Assembly (NCBI RefSeq): GCF_017569205.1
Contig: NZ_CP071870.1
Coordinates: forward strand, 2,604,001-2,668,000
Source of the DNA: Propioniciclava sp. MC1595
Lineage (GTDB): Bacteria > Actinomycetota > Actinomycetes > Propionibacteriales > Propionibacteriaceae
Length of the DNA stretch: 64,000 nt
Direction: 5' to 3'
A model generated the notes under the pieces. The model saw only the letters and a program-made list of their open reading frames with translations. It did not search any database and was not told where the DNA came from. This document shows, piece by piece, positions 1 through 10,165 of this stretch. The position numbers and the translations under genes were made by a program. Position 1 is the stretch's first letter, and the number at the start of each line of letters is the position of its first letter.

Positions 1-468
1 CACCGGCTTGGGGAAGGTGCGCTTGACCCCGTCGTAGCGCGACTCGGCGTAGCCGTGGCTCAGGGCCTGGTTCTGCAAGGGGCACTCGCCGCCCTTGTCG
101 CAGATGGGGCAGTCGAGCGGGTGGTTGATCAGCAGGAACTCGAGCATGCCCTTCTGGGCCTTCTCGGCGACCGGCGAGCTCACCTGCGTCTGGATCTGCA
201 TGTTCGGCGCGACCTCGAGCGTGCAGGACGCCTGCGGCTTCGGCATGCCGCGCCCGTTGCCCATGTCGGGGACCTCGACCATGCACTGGCGGCAGGCGCC
301 GACCGGGTCGAGCAGCGGGTGGTCGCAGAACCGCGGGATGTCGATGCCGATCATCTCCGCGGCACGGATGGCGAGGGTGCCCTTGGGCACCTGCACCTCG
401 GTGCCGTCGATGAACACCGAGATCAGGTCGCTCTTCTCGACGGCTCCAGCCTTGGCGTCGACGCTCAT
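1..468 (-). CDS. nuoG: NADH-quinone oxidoreductase subunit G (N-terminal part, cut by window edge)
   Basis: Only the first 156 codons are inside the window; the gene continues past position 1. NuoG is the large iron-sulfur subunit of the peripheral arm of Complex I and passes electrons from NuoE/F towards NuoI/B. The visible part is the ferredoxin-like domain: a beta-grasp start followed by the Cys set CDHP...ACRQC...C for the [2Fe-2S] cluster, then [14 protein letters not shown], the His-Cys3 ligands of an [4Fe-4S] cluster. The ATG overlaps the nuoF stop as ATGA, so it is the seventh gene of the nuo operon. Confidence 0.96.
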   Translation of the reverse strand, partial: MSVDAKAGAVEKSDLISVFIDGTEVQVPKGTLAIRAAEMIGIDIPRFCDHPLLDPVGACRQCMVEVPDMGNGRGMPKPQASCTLEVAPNMQIQTQVSSPVAEKAQKGMLEFLLINHPLDCPICDKGGECPLQNQALSHGYAESRYDGVKRTFPKPV

Positions 469-1784
469 GCGTGGCCTCCAGCGGTCTTGACGGGGAACAG
501 GGCGCTCTTGGCGTAGGGGAACAGCTCCCAGGCGGGCGTGGTGTAGCCGGCCTCGAACTCGGAGCGGAACTCCTTCACCGCCGAGGTCACGCAGGCGACG
601 GCACCGTCGGCCAGGGCGCAGAACGACCGGCCACCGATGTTCTCGGCGACGTCGAGCATCTTCTCGATGTCGCCCTCCTGGGCCTGCCCGGCCTCGAACT
701 TCTTCAGCATCTGCACGAGCCACCAGTTGCCCTCGCGGCACGGCGTGCACTTGCCACAGGACTCGTGCTTGTAGAACTCGATCCAGCGCAGCGTCGTGCG
801 CACCACCGAGGTGGTCTCGTCGAAGATCTGCAGGGCGCGGGTGCCGAGCAGCGACCCCGCAGCCGCGACGGCCTCGAAGTCGAGCGGCATGTCGAGGGCG
901 TCCTTGGTGAGGATCTGGGTCGAGCTGCCACCGGGGGTGAAGAACTTCAGCTCGTGCCCGTTGCGCATGCCGCCGGCCAGCTCGATGAGCTGGCGCAGCG
1001 TGATGCCCATCGGCGCCTCGAACTGGCCCGGGTTGGCCACGTGGCCCGAGAGGGAGAAGATGCCGTGGCCCTTGCTCTTCTCGGTCCCCATCGACGAGAA
1101 CCAGGCGGCCCCGTTGGCGATGATGGCCGGGACGGACGCGATCGACTCGACGTTGTTCACGACGGTCGGGGACGCGTACAGGCCCGCGACGGCCGGGAAC
1201 GGCGGGCGCAGGCGCGGCTGCCCACGGCGTCCCTCGAGGGAGTCGAGGAGCGCGGTCTCCTCGCCGCAGATGTAGGCTCCGGCGCCGGCGTGCACGACGA
1301 GCTCGAGGTCGTGGCCGGTGCCCAGGATGTTCTTCCCCAGGTAGCCGGCCGAGTAGGCCTCGCGCACCGCCTGCTGGAGGCGGCGGATCACGTGCAGGAC
1401 CTCGCCACGGATGTAGATGAAGGCGAAGTGCGAGCGGATCGCGTAGGCGCTGATGATGACGCCCTCGACCAGCGCGTGCGGGTTGGCCATCATGAGCGGG
1501 ATGTCCTTGCAGGTGCCCGGCTCGGACTCGTCGGCGTTGACCACGAGGTACTTGGGGTTGGGGTTGTCCTGCGGGACGAAGCTCCACTTCATGCCCGTCG
1601 GGAAGCCCGCGCCGCCACGGCCACGCAGGCCGGCGTCCTTGACCTCGTTGATGACCTCGTCGGGGGTCATCTTCAGCGCCTTGCGCAGGGCCTGGTAGCC
1701 GCCGCGGCGCTCGTAGTTGGTGATCTTCCAGGAACGCTCGTCGGCCCAGTTGGCCGAGAGGACCGGGGTGAGGGTGTCCGTCAC
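465..1784 (-). CDS. nuoF: NADH-quinone oxidoreductase subunit F
   Basis: NuoF (51-kDa subunit, 439 aa) is the NADH-oxidising, FMN-binding subunit of Complex I. The FMN site [10 protein letters not shown] is near residue 65, and the [4Fe-4S] ligands [12 protein letters not shown] lie near residue 350, with the fourth Cys in the later SFCALADG. The reading frame is open much further upstream, but that part is a shadow of nuoE; the GTG at 1784 overlaps the nuoE stop as GTGA and begins directly before the conserved N-terminus ([10 protein letters not shown]). Translationally coupled to nuoE and nuoG. Confidence 0.96.
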   Translation of the reverse strand: MTDTLTPVLSANWADERSWKITNYERRGGYQALRKALKMTPDEVINEVKDAGLRGRGGAGFPTGMKWSFVPQDNPNPKYLVVNADESEPGTCKDIPLMMANPHALVEGVIISAYAIRSHFAFIYIRGEVLHVIRRLQQAVREAYSAGYLGKNILGTGHDLELVVHAGAGAYICGEETALLDSLEGRRGQPRLRPPFPAVAGLYASPTVVNNVESIASVPAIIANGAAWFSSMGTEKSKGHGIFSLSGHVANPGQFEAPMGITLRQLIELAGGMRNGHELKFFTPGGSSTQILTKDALDMPLDFEAVAAAGSLLGTRALQIFDETTSVVRTTLRWIEFYKHESCGKCTPCREGNWWLVQMLKKFEAGQAQEGDIEKMLDVAENIGGRSFCALADGAVACVTSAVKEFRSEFEAGYTTPAWELFPYAKSALFPVKTAGGHA

Positions 1785-2515
1785 TTCTCCTCCTCGCTCA
1801 CCGGGGCCGGGACGTCCGGGGCCGTCCAGCCACGCTCGTTGGCGATCCTGAGGCCCACCAGCGAGGCACCGCCGGCGGCGGGACCCTCGTCGGCACGGCC
1901 GTCGGGGAAGCCGGCGATGACCCGCTCGGCCTCCTTCCAGCTGGTGATGGTGGCGCCACGGGTCGACTCCACCGGCTTGCCGGCGGCCAGGTCGTCCAGC
2001 AGGCGGTCGGCCTTCTCGGGGTCCATGTTGTCCATGAACTCCCAGTTGACCATCATCACCGGGGCGAAGTCGCAGGCGGCGTTGCACTCGACGGCCTCGA
2101 GGCTGAAGGTGCCGTCGGCGGTGGTCTCACCGGGGTGGATGCCCAGCTTGTCCTCGACGTGCTCCATGAGCGCGTCGCCACCCATCACGGCGCAGAGCGC
2201 AGTGACGCAGACGCCGACGTGGTGCTTGCCCGCCGGGCGACGCTTGTACATCGTGTAGAAGGTCGCCACACCGGACACCTGGGCCGCGGAGATGCCCAGC
2301 ACCTCGGCGCAGGCCTCGATGCCGCGCGGGGACACGCGGCCGTCGACCGACTGCACCAGGTGGAGCATCGGGAGCAGCGCCGACCGGGCCTGCGGGTAGC
2401 GGGCCGCGAGTTGGCGCATCTCCTCGATGGTCTCGTCGGTGATGTTCGTCGCCTGGTCGGTGAGGTCGACGCCCCCCGACTCGGGGAAGAACGACTGGAA
2501 CTCGTGACCGCTCAC
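1781..2515 (-). CDS. nuoE: NADH-quinone oxidoreductase subunit E
   Basis: NuoE (24-kDa subunit, 244 aa) is a thioredoxin-fold [2Fe-2S] protein that works with NuoF at the NADH end of Complex I. The four ligands are visible as CVTALC and, about 40 residues on, CNAAC. The C-terminal tail after about residue 190 is longer than in E. coli NuoE and is rich in Ala, Gly and Glu, as in other actinobacterial NuoE. Its ATG overlaps the nuoD stop as ATGA. Confidence 0.96.
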   Translation of the reverse strand: MSGHEFQSFFPESGGVDLTDQATNITDETIEEMRQLAARYPQARSALLPMLHLVQSVDGRVSPRGIEACAEVLGISAAQVSGVATFYTMYKRRPAGKHHVGVCVTALCAVMGGDALMEHVEDKLGIHPGETTADGTFSLEAVECNAACDFAPVMMVNWEFMDNMDPEKADRLLDDLAAGKPVESTRGATITSWKEAERVIAGFPDGRADEGPAAGGASLVGLRIANERGWTAPDVPAPVSEEEK

Positions 2516-3852
2516 CGGTCAACACCTCCCATGACGGGGTCGATCGAAGCCAGGGCCATGATCACGTCGGAGATCATGCCGCCCTCGCACTGCAGGGGCA
2601 CGGACTGCAGGTGGTTGAACCCTGGGTCCCGCATGTGCGCGCGGTACGGCCGGGTGCCACCATCGGAGACGATGTGGCAGCCGATCTCGCCCTTGGGCCC
2701 CTCGATCGGCACGTAGGCCTGCCCCGCCGGGACGCGGAAGCCCTCCGTGACGACCTTGAAGTGGTGGATCAGCGCCTCCATGGACTCACCCATGATGTGC
2801 TTGATGTGCTCGTGGCTGTTGCCCTGGCCGTCGGGCCCCACCTTGAGGTCGGCCGGCGTGCTGATCTTGGCGTCGGTGTACATCACCGGCTGGCCGACGG
2901 ACTGCTCGAGGCGATCGGCGACCTGCTCGACGATCTTCAGCGACTCCCACATCTCGTTGTAGCGCACGAGGTAGCGGCCGTAGCAGTCGGCCGTGTCCTC
3001 GACGGGCACGTCGAAGTCGTAGGTCTCGTAGCCGCAATAGGGCTGGGTCTTGCGGAGGTCCCAGCCGTAGCCGGCCGAGCGCAGCAGCGGGCCGGTGACG
3101 CCCATCGCCATGCACGCCGCCAGGTCCTGGACGCCGACGTCGATGGTGCGGCCCTTGAAGATCGGGTTCTCCTTGATCAGGAGGGCCAGCTCCGGGAGGT
3201 GCTTCTTCAGCCAGCTGATCAGGTTGCGCAGGTCGGTGATGCCGTTCTCGGGCAGGTCGACCGCCACGCCGCCGGGGCGGATGTAGGCGTGGTTCATGCG
3301 GACGCCGCTGACGGCCTCGAAGAAGTCGAGGATCATCTCGCGCTCGCGGAAGCCGGCCATCATCACCGAGGTGGCGCCCAGCTCGTTGCCCGTGGTGCCG
3401 ATGGCGACGAGGTGGTTGCTGATGCGGTTGAGCTCCATCATCAGCACGCGAATCTGCGTGGCGCGCTCGGGGATCTTGTCCTCGATGCCGAGCAGGCGCT
3501 CGACGGAGAGGCAGTAGGCCACCTCGTTGAAGATCGGGGCGACGTAGTCCATGCGGGTCACGAACGCCGAACCCTGGGCCCAGTTGCGGAACTCCATGTT
3601 CTTCTCGATGCCCGTGTGCAGGAAGCCGATGCCCGGGCGGACGCTCTTCACCGTCTCGCCCTCGGTCTCCAGGATCAGGCGGAGGACGCCGTGGGTCGCG
3701 GGGTGCTGCGGGCCCATGTTGATGACGAGGGTCTCGTCACCGCGCTCGGCCTGCTCCTGCTGGATGTCGGCCCAGTCGCCGCCCATGGGCATGTAGACCG
3801 TGCCCGTGGTCGCCTCGGATCCCTGGGCGTAGTAGTCGTGGTCCTGGCTCAC
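2512..3852 (-). CDS. nuoD: NADH-quinone oxidoreductase subunit D
   Basis: NuoD (49-kDa subunit, 446 aa) forms with NuoB the quinone pocket at the junction of the peripheral and membrane arms; here the acceptor is probably menaquinone, given menA and menG nearby. Family landmarks are [15 protein letters not shown] near residue 45, [14 protein letters not shown] near 77 and the C-terminal DPVMGGVDR. The reading frame is complete and overlaps nuoC by 4 bp. As is normal for the family it lacks hydrogenase-type nickel ligands. Confidence 0.97.
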   Translation of the reverse strand: MSQDHDYYAQGSEATTGTVYMPMGGDWADIQQEQAERGDETLVINMGPQHPATHGVLRLILETEGETVKSVRPGIGFLHTGIEKNMEFRNWAQGSAFVTRMDYVAPIFNEVAYCLSVERLLGIEDKIPERATQIRVLMMELNRISNHLVAIGTTGNELGATSVMMAGFREREMILDFFEAVSGVRMNHAYIRPGGVAVDLPENGITDLRNLISWLKKHLPELALLIKENPIFKGRTIDVGVQDLAACMAMGVTGPLLRSAGYGWDLRKTQPYCGYETYDFDVPVEDTADCYGRYLVRYNEMWESLKIVEQVADRLEQSVGQPVMYTDAKISTPADLKVGPDGQGNSHEHIKHIMGESMEALIHHFKVVTEGFRVPAGQAYVPIEGPKGEIGCHIVSDGGTRPYRAHMRDPGFNHLQSVPLQCEGGMISDVIMALASIDPVMGGVDR

Positions 3853-4589
3853 CGGTATTCCCTCCGCTGGTCCGGGGGCGGCACAACGGCGCCCTTGTAC
3901 TCGACGGGGATGCCGCCGAGGGGGTAGTCCTTGCGCTGCGGGTGGCCCACCCAGTCATCCGGCATGAGGATGCGGGTCAGGGCCGGGTGCCCGTCGAAGA
4001 TGACGCCGAACATGTCCCACGTCTCCCGCTCGTGCCAGTCGGCGGCCGGGTAGGTGGGGACGACGCTGGGGACGTGCGGGTCGGCGTCCGGAGCGGTCAC
4101 CTCGAGCCGCACGCGGCGGTTGTGGGTGTAGGAGAGCAGGTGGTAGACCACGTGCAGTTCGGCGCCGGCGTCGGACGGGTAGTGGACGCCGGAGACGCTC
4201 ATGCAGCCCTCGAAACGCAGGTGGGCGTCGTCGCGCAGGGCGCGGACGACCTCGACCAGCTTCTCGCGGGGGACGAAGATCGTCAGCTCGCCGCGGTCGA
4301 ACAGGACGCGGGAGATCGCGCCGTCGACCAGACCCTCCAAGCGGGTGAGGAGGCGCTCGTTCGCGTCGTCCAGCGGACGCGCGGACGACTGCACGGGCAG
4401 GTACTCGCGGACGATGCCGCCGTAGCCGGAGGTGTCGGGCGAACCCTCGGACCACATGCCCGACCGGGTCACGGGCGGGCTGGGCTCGACGTCCTCGCGC
4501 TCGAGGCCGGCCACGGGGGCCGAGTCGGGGTTGGGGACGACGTCGCCGTCGATCGTCTTCTCCTCGCCGGGGAGCTTCTCGTCGCTCAT
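3849..4589 (-). CDS. nuoC: NADH-quinone oxidoreductase subunit C
   Basis: NuoC (30-kDa subunit, 246 aa) is a structural subunit of the Complex I peripheral arm. The first 80 or so residues are a low-complexity, acidic/proline extension; the conserved domain follows, ending in the signature [20 protein letters not shown], then [21 protein letters not shown]. It is a separate gene and is not fused to nuoD as in some bacteria. Four-base overlaps with nuoB and nuoD indicate coupled translation. Confidence 0.96.
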   Translation of the reverse strand: MSDEKLPGEEKTIDGDVVPNPDSAPVAGLEREDVEPSPPVTRSGMWSEGSPDTSGYGGIVREYLPVQSSARPLDDANERLLTRLEGLVDGAISRVLFDRGELTIFVPREKLVEVVRALRDDAHLRFEGCMSVSGVHYPSDAGAELHVVYHLLSYTHNRRVRLEVTAPDADPHVPSVVPTYPAADWHERETWDMFGVIFDGHPALTRILMPDDWVGHPQRKDYPLGGIPVEYKGAVVPPPDQRREYR

Positions 4590-5143
4590 CGCATGAGGCC
4601 CTTCATCTCGAGCGTGGGGGTCGCGGCGAGCTGGAGCTCCTCCAGGTCCTCCAGAACCTTGGCGCGGTGGGCGCCCATCGGGTCGCGGAGCACGATCTCA
4701 CGCAGCTTGAACATCCCGTCGATGAACATGTCCGGACGCGGCGGGCAGCCGGGCACGTACACGTCGACGGGGACGATGTGGTCGCCACCCTGGACGATGG
4801 CGTAGTTGTTGAACATGCCGCCGGAGCTGGCGCACACGCCCATCGCCATGACCCACTTCGGGTTCGGCATCTGGTCGTAGACCTGCCGCATGACCGGGGC
4901 CATCTTCTGGCTCACGCGGCCCGAGATGATCAGCAGGTCGGCGTGGCGGGGCGAGGCGCGGAAGGCGACCTGGCCCCAGCGGTCGGCGTCGTACCGGGCG
5001 CAGCCGAACGCCATCATCTCGATGGCGCAGCAGGCCAGGCCGAAGGTGGCCGGCATGATCGAGGCGCGGCGCATCCAGCCGGCGATGCCCTCGATCGTGG
5101 TGGTCAGGATTCCCGACTCGGGGAGTGCGTCTTCGATACCCAT
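4586..5143 (-). CDS. nuoB: NADH-quinone oxidoreductase subunit B
   Basis: NuoB (185 aa) carries the terminal N2 [4Fe-4S] cluster that reduces the quinone. The unusual tandem-Cys ligand pair is visible in [11 protein letters not shown] near residue 37; the other two ligands are in GVCASSGG and VPGCPPRPD. Length and motifs are typical. It lies 23 bp after nuoA, and its stop overlaps the nuoC start. Confidence 0.97.
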   Translation of the reverse strand: MGIEDALPESGILTTTIEGIAGWMRRASIMPATFGLACCAIEMMAFGCARYDADRWGQVAFRASPRHADLLIISGRVSQKMAPVMRQVYDQMPNPKWVMAMGVCASSGGMFNNYAIVQGGDHIVPVDVYVPGCPPRPDMFIDGMFKLREIVLRDPMGAHRAKVLEDLEELQLAATPTLEMKGLMR

Positions 5144-5166
5144 TTCAGATTCCCTTTCCTACCGGC

Positions 5167-5526
5167 TCAGTCCCACTCCATGCCGCCGCGCTTGTACTCG
5201 TAGTAGTACGCGATGCACAGCAGCAGGAGGAACACGATCATGGAGAGCACGGCGAACATGCTCAGCTGGTCGAACGCCACCACCCAGGGGTAGAGGAAGG
5301 CGATCTCGACGTCGAAGACGAGGAACATCATCGCGGTGATGTAGTACTTCACCGGGAAGCGCCCACCGCCGGCGGCCCTGGGGGTCGGGTCGATGCCGCA
5401 CTCATACGGCATGTACTTCACCTTGTTGTACGTCTTCGGGCCGATGACCAGCGAGGCCACGATCATGACGGCCAGGAGGATGGCCGAGAAGAACAGCACC
5501 CCAAGGATCGGAACGTAGGGGCTCAT
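5167..5526 (-). CDS. nuoA: NADH-quinone oxidoreductase subunit A
   Basis: NuoA (119 aa) is a small membrane subunit with three predicted transmembrane helices (about residues 6-28, 63-83 and 88-110). Between helices 1 and 2 is the conserved loop with KTYNKVKYMPYECGIDP, which contains the Cys near the quinone channel. It is the first nuo gene and starts 25 bp after the flavoprotein upstream, so the whole set probably belongs to one transcript beginning near 6.88 kb. Confidence 0.96.
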   Translation of the reverse strand: MSPYVPILGVLFFSAILLAVMIVASLVIGPKTYNKVKYMPYECGIDPTPRAAGGGRFPVKYYITAMMFLVFDVEIAFLYPWVVAFDQLSMFAVLSMIVFLLLLCIAYYYEYKRGGMEWD

Positions 5527-5551
5527 CGCACCCTTCCCTTCTGGTAGTACG

Positions 5552-6838
5552 TCATGCCGACGGCACCACCCTCGTCAACGACGTGATGGTCTTGTCCATC
5601 CAGTCACCGTCCTTGGTGTCGTACAGATGGGCCAGCAGCTTCATCGTGAACTTCATCAGAGTCGGCCTGGGCAAACCGTATCGCGTACAGAGCCGCATGA
5701 TCTCGGGACGCTCGATAAGCGACACGAAGACTTGACCGAGCCTGAAGTAGCCACCCCACTCGTCCTCGAGGCGGGTGCGGTAGCCGTGGAGGGCCTTCTC
5801 GGCGCCGGGCGTCCCGAAACCCCTGCTGCGGGCGTCGGCGATGGCGTCGGCGGCCATGTCGGCGGCCTCCATCGCGTACGGGATGCCCTCGCCGTTGAAG
5901 GGGCTCACCATGCCGGCGGAGTCGCCGACCAGGACCAGCCCGCGGTGGTAGGCGGGCTTGCGGTTGAAACTCATCGGGAGGGCGGCCGAACCGATCGTGC
6001 CGACCATGTTCTCCTGCGTGAGGCCCCACTCGGCCGGGAAGTTCGCGAGGACCTTCCACATCAGGTCGCGGAAGTTCATCTTCGCCGACGCCGCCGAGCT
6101 GGAGACCGTGCCGAGGCCGAAGTTCACGGTGCCGTCGCCGAGGGCGAACAGCCACGCGTAGCCCGGGAGGAGGTTGGACTCCCCCGGCTTGCCGTCCCAC
6201 AGCTCGAGGTGGCTTTCCATGAGGTCGTCGTGGGTGCGGGCCGGGCTGGTGAAGTAGGCGCGCGCCGCGACGCCCATCGGGCGCTTGCGGTTCTTCTCCA
6301 GGCCCATCGCGATGGCCAGGCGGCTGGAGTTGCCGTCGGCGGCGATGGTGATCGGCGCGCGGTACTCGACCCCCGCCTTCGTCCGGACGCCGACGATGCG
6401 GTCGGTGCGCTCGTCGATGATCGGGTCGGAGACGTTCGCGCCCTCGTGGAGGGTGGCCCCGGCGTCCACGGCGAGGCGGGCGAGCATCTCGTCGAAGTCG
6501 CCGCGCCGGCGGGTGAGGCCGTAGTTGGGGAACTCGGCCAGCTCGGGCCAGCGGAACTCGAAGGGCTCGGGGTGGCCGCCGTAGGTGCGCAGGCCGTGGT
6601 TGTGCACCCAGCCCGCCTCCTCGGAGACGTCGACGCCGAGGCGCACGAGCTGCTTGGTCGCGCGCGGGGTGAGCCCGTCGCCGCAGACCTTGTCGCGGGG
6701 GAAGGTGGCCTTCTCCAGGAGCGTGACCTGGAGGCCCCGGTCGGCGAGCCACTTCGCGGCGGTCGAACCGCCCGGGCCCGCGCCGACGACGATGACGTCG
6801 GATTCGACCACCGACTGCGCCGCGCGCTGCTCGGTCAT
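5552..6838 (-). CDS. Geranylgeranyl-reductase-family FAD oxidoreductase (MenJ-like)
   Basis: A 428-aa flavoprotein with an N-terminal Rossmann FAD motif (VVGAGPGGSTAAKWLADRG, residues 17-35), the family's GDG/PRATKQLV segment near residue 55 and a second FAD motif GLVLVGDSAGMVSPFNGEGI near 295. The family saturates isoprenoid double bonds. In mycobacteria the relative MenJ partially reduces the menaquinone tail, and the position directly ahead of nuoA and close to menG and menA supports that role here (inference). The start is set by a GAGGAGG ribosome site before the ATG. Lipid geranylgeranyl reduction is the alternative. Confidence 0.85.
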   Translation of the reverse strand: MTEQRAAQSVVESDVIVVGAGPGGSTAAKWLADRGLQVTLLEKATFPRDKVCGDGLTPRATKQLVRLGVDVSEEAGWVHNHGLRTYGGHPEPFEFRWPELAEFPNYGLTRRRGDFDEMLARLAVDAGATLHEGANVSDPIIDERTDRIVGVRTKAGVEYRAPITIAADGNSSRLAIAMGLEKNRKRPMGVAARAYFTSPARTHDDLMESHLELWDGKPGESNLLPGYAWLFALGDGTVNFGLGTVSSSAASAKMNFRDLMWKVLANFPAEWGLTQENMVGTIGSAALPMSFNRKPAYHRGLVLVGDSAGMVSPFNGEGIPYAMEAADMAADAIADARSRGFGTPGAEKALHGYRTRLEDEWGGYFRLGQVFVSLIERPEIMRLCTRYGLPRPTLMKFTMKLLAHLYDTKDGDWMDKTITSLTRVVPSA

Positions 6839-6857
6839 CGAATCACACCCCTCCTCA

Positions 6858-6892
6858 GGGCACCACGCGGTGCCCGACTCCGGGTCAGTCTA
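6858..6892 (-). promoter_or_regulatory. Probable promoter and leader hairpin of the menJ-like/nuo operon
   Basis: On the minus strand a TAGACT hexamer at 6892-6887 could be the -10 element. Downstream, 6875-6858 forms a perfect 7-bp hairpin (GGGCACC-GCGT-GGTGCCC), directly followed by the GAGGAGG ribosome site of the first gene. No good -35 was found. The hairpin may stabilise the 5' end of this long transcript. The rest of 6893-7000 shows nothing else recognisable. Confidence 0.4.
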
Positions 6893-6996
6893 GGGAAGTC
6901 ATCAGACAAGCGCCATTTAGCGGCCGCCCTCGTGTCACCCGTAGTCAGCAGCATGTTATGGACGTGATATCCGAAACGAAACAGTTGCGGAAATGG

Positions 6997-7030
6997 TGGG
7001 TTGGGGTGGTGGCGAGGGGCACCCAACCCC
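6997..7030 (-). terminator. Hairpin after the ABC permease gene
   Basis: GGGGTTGGGT (7030-7021) can pair with ACCCCAACCC (7007-6998) on the minus strand, directly after the TAA stop of the membrane protein at 7031. An ATTT follows rather than a U-run, which is common for actinobacterial terminators. Read-through into the nuo operon is therefore possible. Confidence 0.45.
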
Positions 7031-8734
7031 TTACCGGGCCCGCGCGGCCTTCTCGGCGTCGAGGAGCTTCTGCTGCTCCTTGGCCTGCTCGGACATCTCC
7101 TCCAGGTTGAAGCCCGTCCGGAGGATGACCAGCACGACCACACCGATGGCCAGCGACCAGATCGGGTCGGCGTTGAGCAGCACCGGAGCGCTCACGAGGG
7201 CGGCGACGTCGAAGCCGCGCAGCAGGTTGAACACCAACGTGGGCGGCACCGCGCCCGCGCCGGTGGCCATCATCGGCACCGCGAAGTTCACCGGCTTGGC
7301 GGTCTGCCACCGGATCGCGGCGGCGAGCCCGGCGACACCACAGGCCAGGGCGACCGTCACGGCCGCCAGCGGTGAGCGCTGCAGGCCTCCCGTGACGCCC
7401 AGGAACGCCGGGATCGTCGCCAACGACCACACCAGCGCCAGCACCGCCGGCACGGCGAACGTGGCCGTGCGCAGTTGCGCGGTCGTGAAGGGCAGCGCCC
7501 GGGCCAGTCCGCTCGAGCGCGAGAGCACGCGCAGCGCCCCCAGCGTGGGCACGAGGGCGAACATCAGGGCGACCGCCGACAGGAGGGGGGTCAGCAGCGC
7601 CAGCCCGATCGCGTCGGAGGCGTACGGCGCCAGCACGGCACCGGCCAGCCCGATCAGCGGCCGCGGGAAGCGCTTCAGCCGCTGGACGTCGCGCCACACG
7701 AGCGCCTGCGCGCCGAGTCCACGCCCCGGCACCGGCTTCACGTGGCCCCGCTCGATCGCCTCGCGGTCGACCAGGATGTCGCGGGCCAGGCCCAGGTCGA
7801 GGCCGAACATCGCGCCCTGCAGCCCCGAGACCAGCGAGCCACCGGAGGTCAGGCGGGTGCGCGCGAAGCGGTCCAGGCGGCGGTGGGCACCGACGGTGAA
7901 GAAGACCGTCATCAGCAGGCCCAGGCCGGCCAGGGCCCACGGCACCACGCGCACCCAGGCCGGCGGCTCGATGTGCAGCCAGCCCGCGGCGACGGCGACC
8001 ATCGTGCCGAGCACGACCGCCGCCAGCGCGGCCAGGACCGCCTGGGCGACCCGCAGGGCCTTCACCCGCTCGAACGACTGCTCCCAGGCCGACCAGGCGA
8101 CCAGTCCCGAGGCCACCAGGCCGGACGCCGCGGCCCACGCCCCCACGACCCACAGCGGTTCTCCGGCGATGCCCGCGATGCCGGCGGACACCAGCCCCGC
8201 GACCACGAGGGCCCCGAGCACGACGGCCCACAGGCGCCCGCGCAGGATGCGCTTTCGCCCGATCGGCGCCTCCATGAGCCAGAAGCCCTCGGCGGCCGAG
8301 GCCAGCACCGGACCGAACAGGCGGGCGGTCGACACCGCCAGCGCGGCGATCGCGAAGAAGGTGCCCCATGGCACCAGCAGGCGCCCGTTGAGGCACGCCG
8401 CGGTGTCACACGACGCCGACTGCGTCTGGCTCCCCACGATGACGTTGATGACCATCGCACCGATCATGGCGACGCTGAAGATCGCGATGTACGCGTCCTG
8501 GAGCACGTCGAGGATCGACCGGGTGGCGCGGCCGTGGCGCCAGGACTTCACCAGCGCGTGCAGGGCCCGCTCGTCGACGACCTCGGGCTCCTCCTCGGGC
8601 AGCCAGGCGAAGTCCCACTCACGGTCGGCGTACTCGGCGTAGGGGTCGGTCGGCACCACCACGGGCTGGGGCGCGACCACCTGCGGTTCGGGCTGGTGCT
8701 GCTGCTTGGCGCCCTTGCGGCGCGCGCGGGCCAT
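7031..8734 (-). CDS. Polytopic membrane protein, probable ABC exporter permease
   Basis: A 567-aa integral membrane protein with a charged N-terminal cytoplasmic stretch of roughly 80 residues and about 12 hydrophobic segments. It resembles the DUF6297-type proteins of actinobacteria, but I assign no substrate. The ATG at 8734 overlaps the stop of an ABC ATPase gene (ATGA), which strongly suggests the two form one transporter. The frame is open further upstream, but that part only shadows the ATPase. An export role is inferred from the lack of any binding-protein gene. Confidence 0.75.
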   Translation of the reverse strand: MARARRKGAKQQHQPEPQVVAPQPVVVPTDPYAEYADREWDFAWLPEEEPEVVDERALHALVKSWRHGRATRSILDVLQDAYIAIFSVAMIGAMVINVIVGSQTQSASCDTAACLNGRLLVPWGTFFAIAALAVSTARLFGPVLASAAEGFWLMEAPIGRKRILRGRLWAVVLGALVVAGLVSAGIAGIAGEPLWVVGAWAAASGLVASGLVAWSAWEQSFERVKALRVAQAVLAALAAVVLGTMVAVAAGWLHIEPPAWVRVVPWALAGLGLLMTVFFTVGAHRRLDRFARTRLTSGGSLVSGLQGAMFGLDLGLARDILVDREAIERGHVKPVPGRGLGAQALVWRDVQRLKRFPRPLIGLAGAVLAPYASDAIGLALLTPLLSAVALMFALVPTLGALRVLSRSSGLARALPFTTAQLRTATFAVPAVLALVWSLATIPAFLGVTGGLQRSPLAAVTVALACGVAGLAAAIRWQTAKPVNFAVPMMATGAGAVPPTLVFNLLRGFDVAALVSAPVLLNADPIWSLAIGVVVLVILRTGFNLEEMSEQAKEQQKLLDAEKAARAR

Positions 8735-9432
8735 CAGGCCTCCACCCCGGCCCCCGGCTCGGCCGCGGCGTCGGCGTCCGGGGTCGGCGGACCGACCTGC
8801 ACGATGCGGGTGGCCACCTGCCCGACCAGGTACGGCTCGTGGGAGGCGAACACGATGGCCAGCCCCCGCTTGCGCTCCTCGGCCAGCCGGGCGGCGAGCC
8901 ACGCGACGCCCTCGACGTCGAGGCGCTGCTCGGGCTCGTCCAGCACCAGCAGGCGGCGCGGGCGCACGAACGCCGTGCCCAGCGCGAGGCGGCGCCGCTG
9001 GCCCGACGACAGCGTGCCGGGCAGCTGGCCCGACTGCGGGACGAGCTGCACCTCCTCGAGCACCTCGTCGACGATCGACTCGGGGTCGGGGACGCCGTGG
9101 GCGCGGGCGAGCAGGTCCAGGTGCTCCACGACCGAGAGGTCGGGGAAGAAGTCGAGGTCGTCGATGACCGAGGCCATGCCCTTGCGGATGGTGGCGTTGG
9201 TCTCGCTCATCCGGGTGCCCTCGAACTCGACGCGGCCCTCGTCGGGACGCACCGCGCCGACCAGCATGCGCAGGATCGTCGACTTGCCGGCACCGTTGCG
9301 CCCGGTCAGGGCCACGGCCTCGCCTGCGCGCACCGACAACGAGAAGTCGTGCACGATGCGGGCGGGGCCGAAGGACTTGGAGATGCTGGTCGCGGTGAGG
9401 ACCGGTGCGCGGGACGCCATGTCCTCAAGCAT
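8734..9432 (-). CDS. ABC transporter ATP-binding protein
   Basis: A 232-aa ABC ATPase with Walker [10 protein letters not shown] (near residue 43), signature [12 protein letters not shown] (near 140) and Walker [13 protein letters not shown] (near 165), followed by the switch His in FASHEP. It is translationally coupled to the membrane protein downstream. The start may be the ATG at 9432 or the one at 9420. The gene is divergent from menG, with only 14-26 bp between the starts, so the two promoters must overlap. Confidence 0.9.
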   Translation of the reverse strand: MLEDMASRAPVLTATSISKSFGPARIVHDFSLSVRAGEAVALTGRNGAGKSTILRMLVGAVRPDEGRVEFEGTRMSETNATIRKGMASVIDDLDFFPDLSVVEHLDLLARAHGVPDPESIVDEVLEEVQLVPQSGQLPGTLSSGQRRRLALGTAFVRPRRLLVLDEPEQRLDVEGVAWLAARLAEERKRGLAIVFASHEPYLVGQVATRIVQVGPPTPDADAAAEPGAGVEA

Positions 9433-9446
9433 GGCAGGATCATCAG

Positions 9447-10148
9447 GTGCAGAAGTTCGATGCCCGCGCCACGCTCGCCAAGCGCCGCGCGGATGTGGCC
9501 GCCATGTTCGACGGCGTGGCCGGCCGGTATGACCTGATGAACGACGCCATGACCGGCGGACTGGTGCGCGCGTGGCGCGCCGAGACGCTGCGCGCGGTCG
9601 ACCCCCGCCCGGGCCAGCGCATCCTCGACCTCGCGGCCGGCACCGGCACCTCCTCGCGCACCTTCGCCGACGCGGGCGCCCTCGTGGTGCCCGCCGACCT
9701 GAGCCTCGGCATGGTGACCGAGGGCAAGAAGCGCCAGCCCGACCTGGGCTTCGTGAACGCCGACGCCCTCGAGCTCCCCTTCGCCGACGACACCTTCGAC
9801 GCCGTCACGATCAGCTACGGCCTGCGCAACATCGAGGACACCCTCGCCGCCCTCACCGAGATGCGCCGCGTCACCGCGCCGGGCGGCGTCCTCGTCGTGG
9901 CCGAGTTCTCCACGCCCACGTGGGGCCCGTTCCGCACCCTGTACCGCGAGTACATCCCGCGCGTGCTGCCCGCGATCGCCCGCGTGCTGTCCACCAACAA
10001 CCCGGCCTACAACTACCTGGCCGAGTCGATCAACGCGTGGCCCGACCAGGCGACCCTGGCCGGCCTCATCCGCGAGGCGGGCTGGCACGACGTCGAGTGG
10101 AAGAACCTCACCGGCGGCATCGTGGCCCTGCACCGGGCGGTCGCCTGA
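9447..10148 (+). CDS. menG: Demethylmenaquinone methyltransferase
   Basis: MenG/UbiE (233 aa) performs the last methylation of menaquinone using SAM. Visible motifs are [19 protein letters not shown], the SAM-binding [11 protein letters not shown] near residue 57, [17 protein letters not shown] and ISYGLRN. The frame is open upstream, but the GTG at 9447 begins the conserved N-terminus ([18 protein letters not shown]). There is no Shine-Dalgarno; a CAGGAT hexamer lies 6 nt upstream, so it may be leaderless. Together with menA (12.3 kb) and the MenJ-like flavoprotein it makes a menaquinone neighbourhood beside Complex I. Confidence 0.93.
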   Translation: MQKFDARATLAKRRADVAAMFDGVAGRYDLMNDAMTGGLVRAWRAETLRAVDPRPGQRILDLAAGTGTSSRTFADAGALVVPADLSLGMVTEGKKRQPDLGFVNADALELPFADDTFDAVTISYGLRNIEDTLAALTEMRRVTAPGGVLVVAEFSTPTWGPFRTLYREYIPRVLPAIARVLSTNNPAYNYLAESINAWPDQATLAGLIREAGWHDVEWKNLTGGIVALHRAVA

Positions 10149-10165
10149 CCCCCACGGAGCCACCG

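Noticed and set aside
2611-3927. Large plus-strand open frames opposite the nuo genes
   Set aside because: They are Val/Asp/Ala-rich antisense shadows typical of high-GC DNA, without any recognisable domain.
9572-10165. Upstream extension of the RecB-like nuclease
   Set aside because: The frame overlaps menG on the same strand and is low-complexity Arg/Pro; conserved sequence starts at the ATG at 10166.
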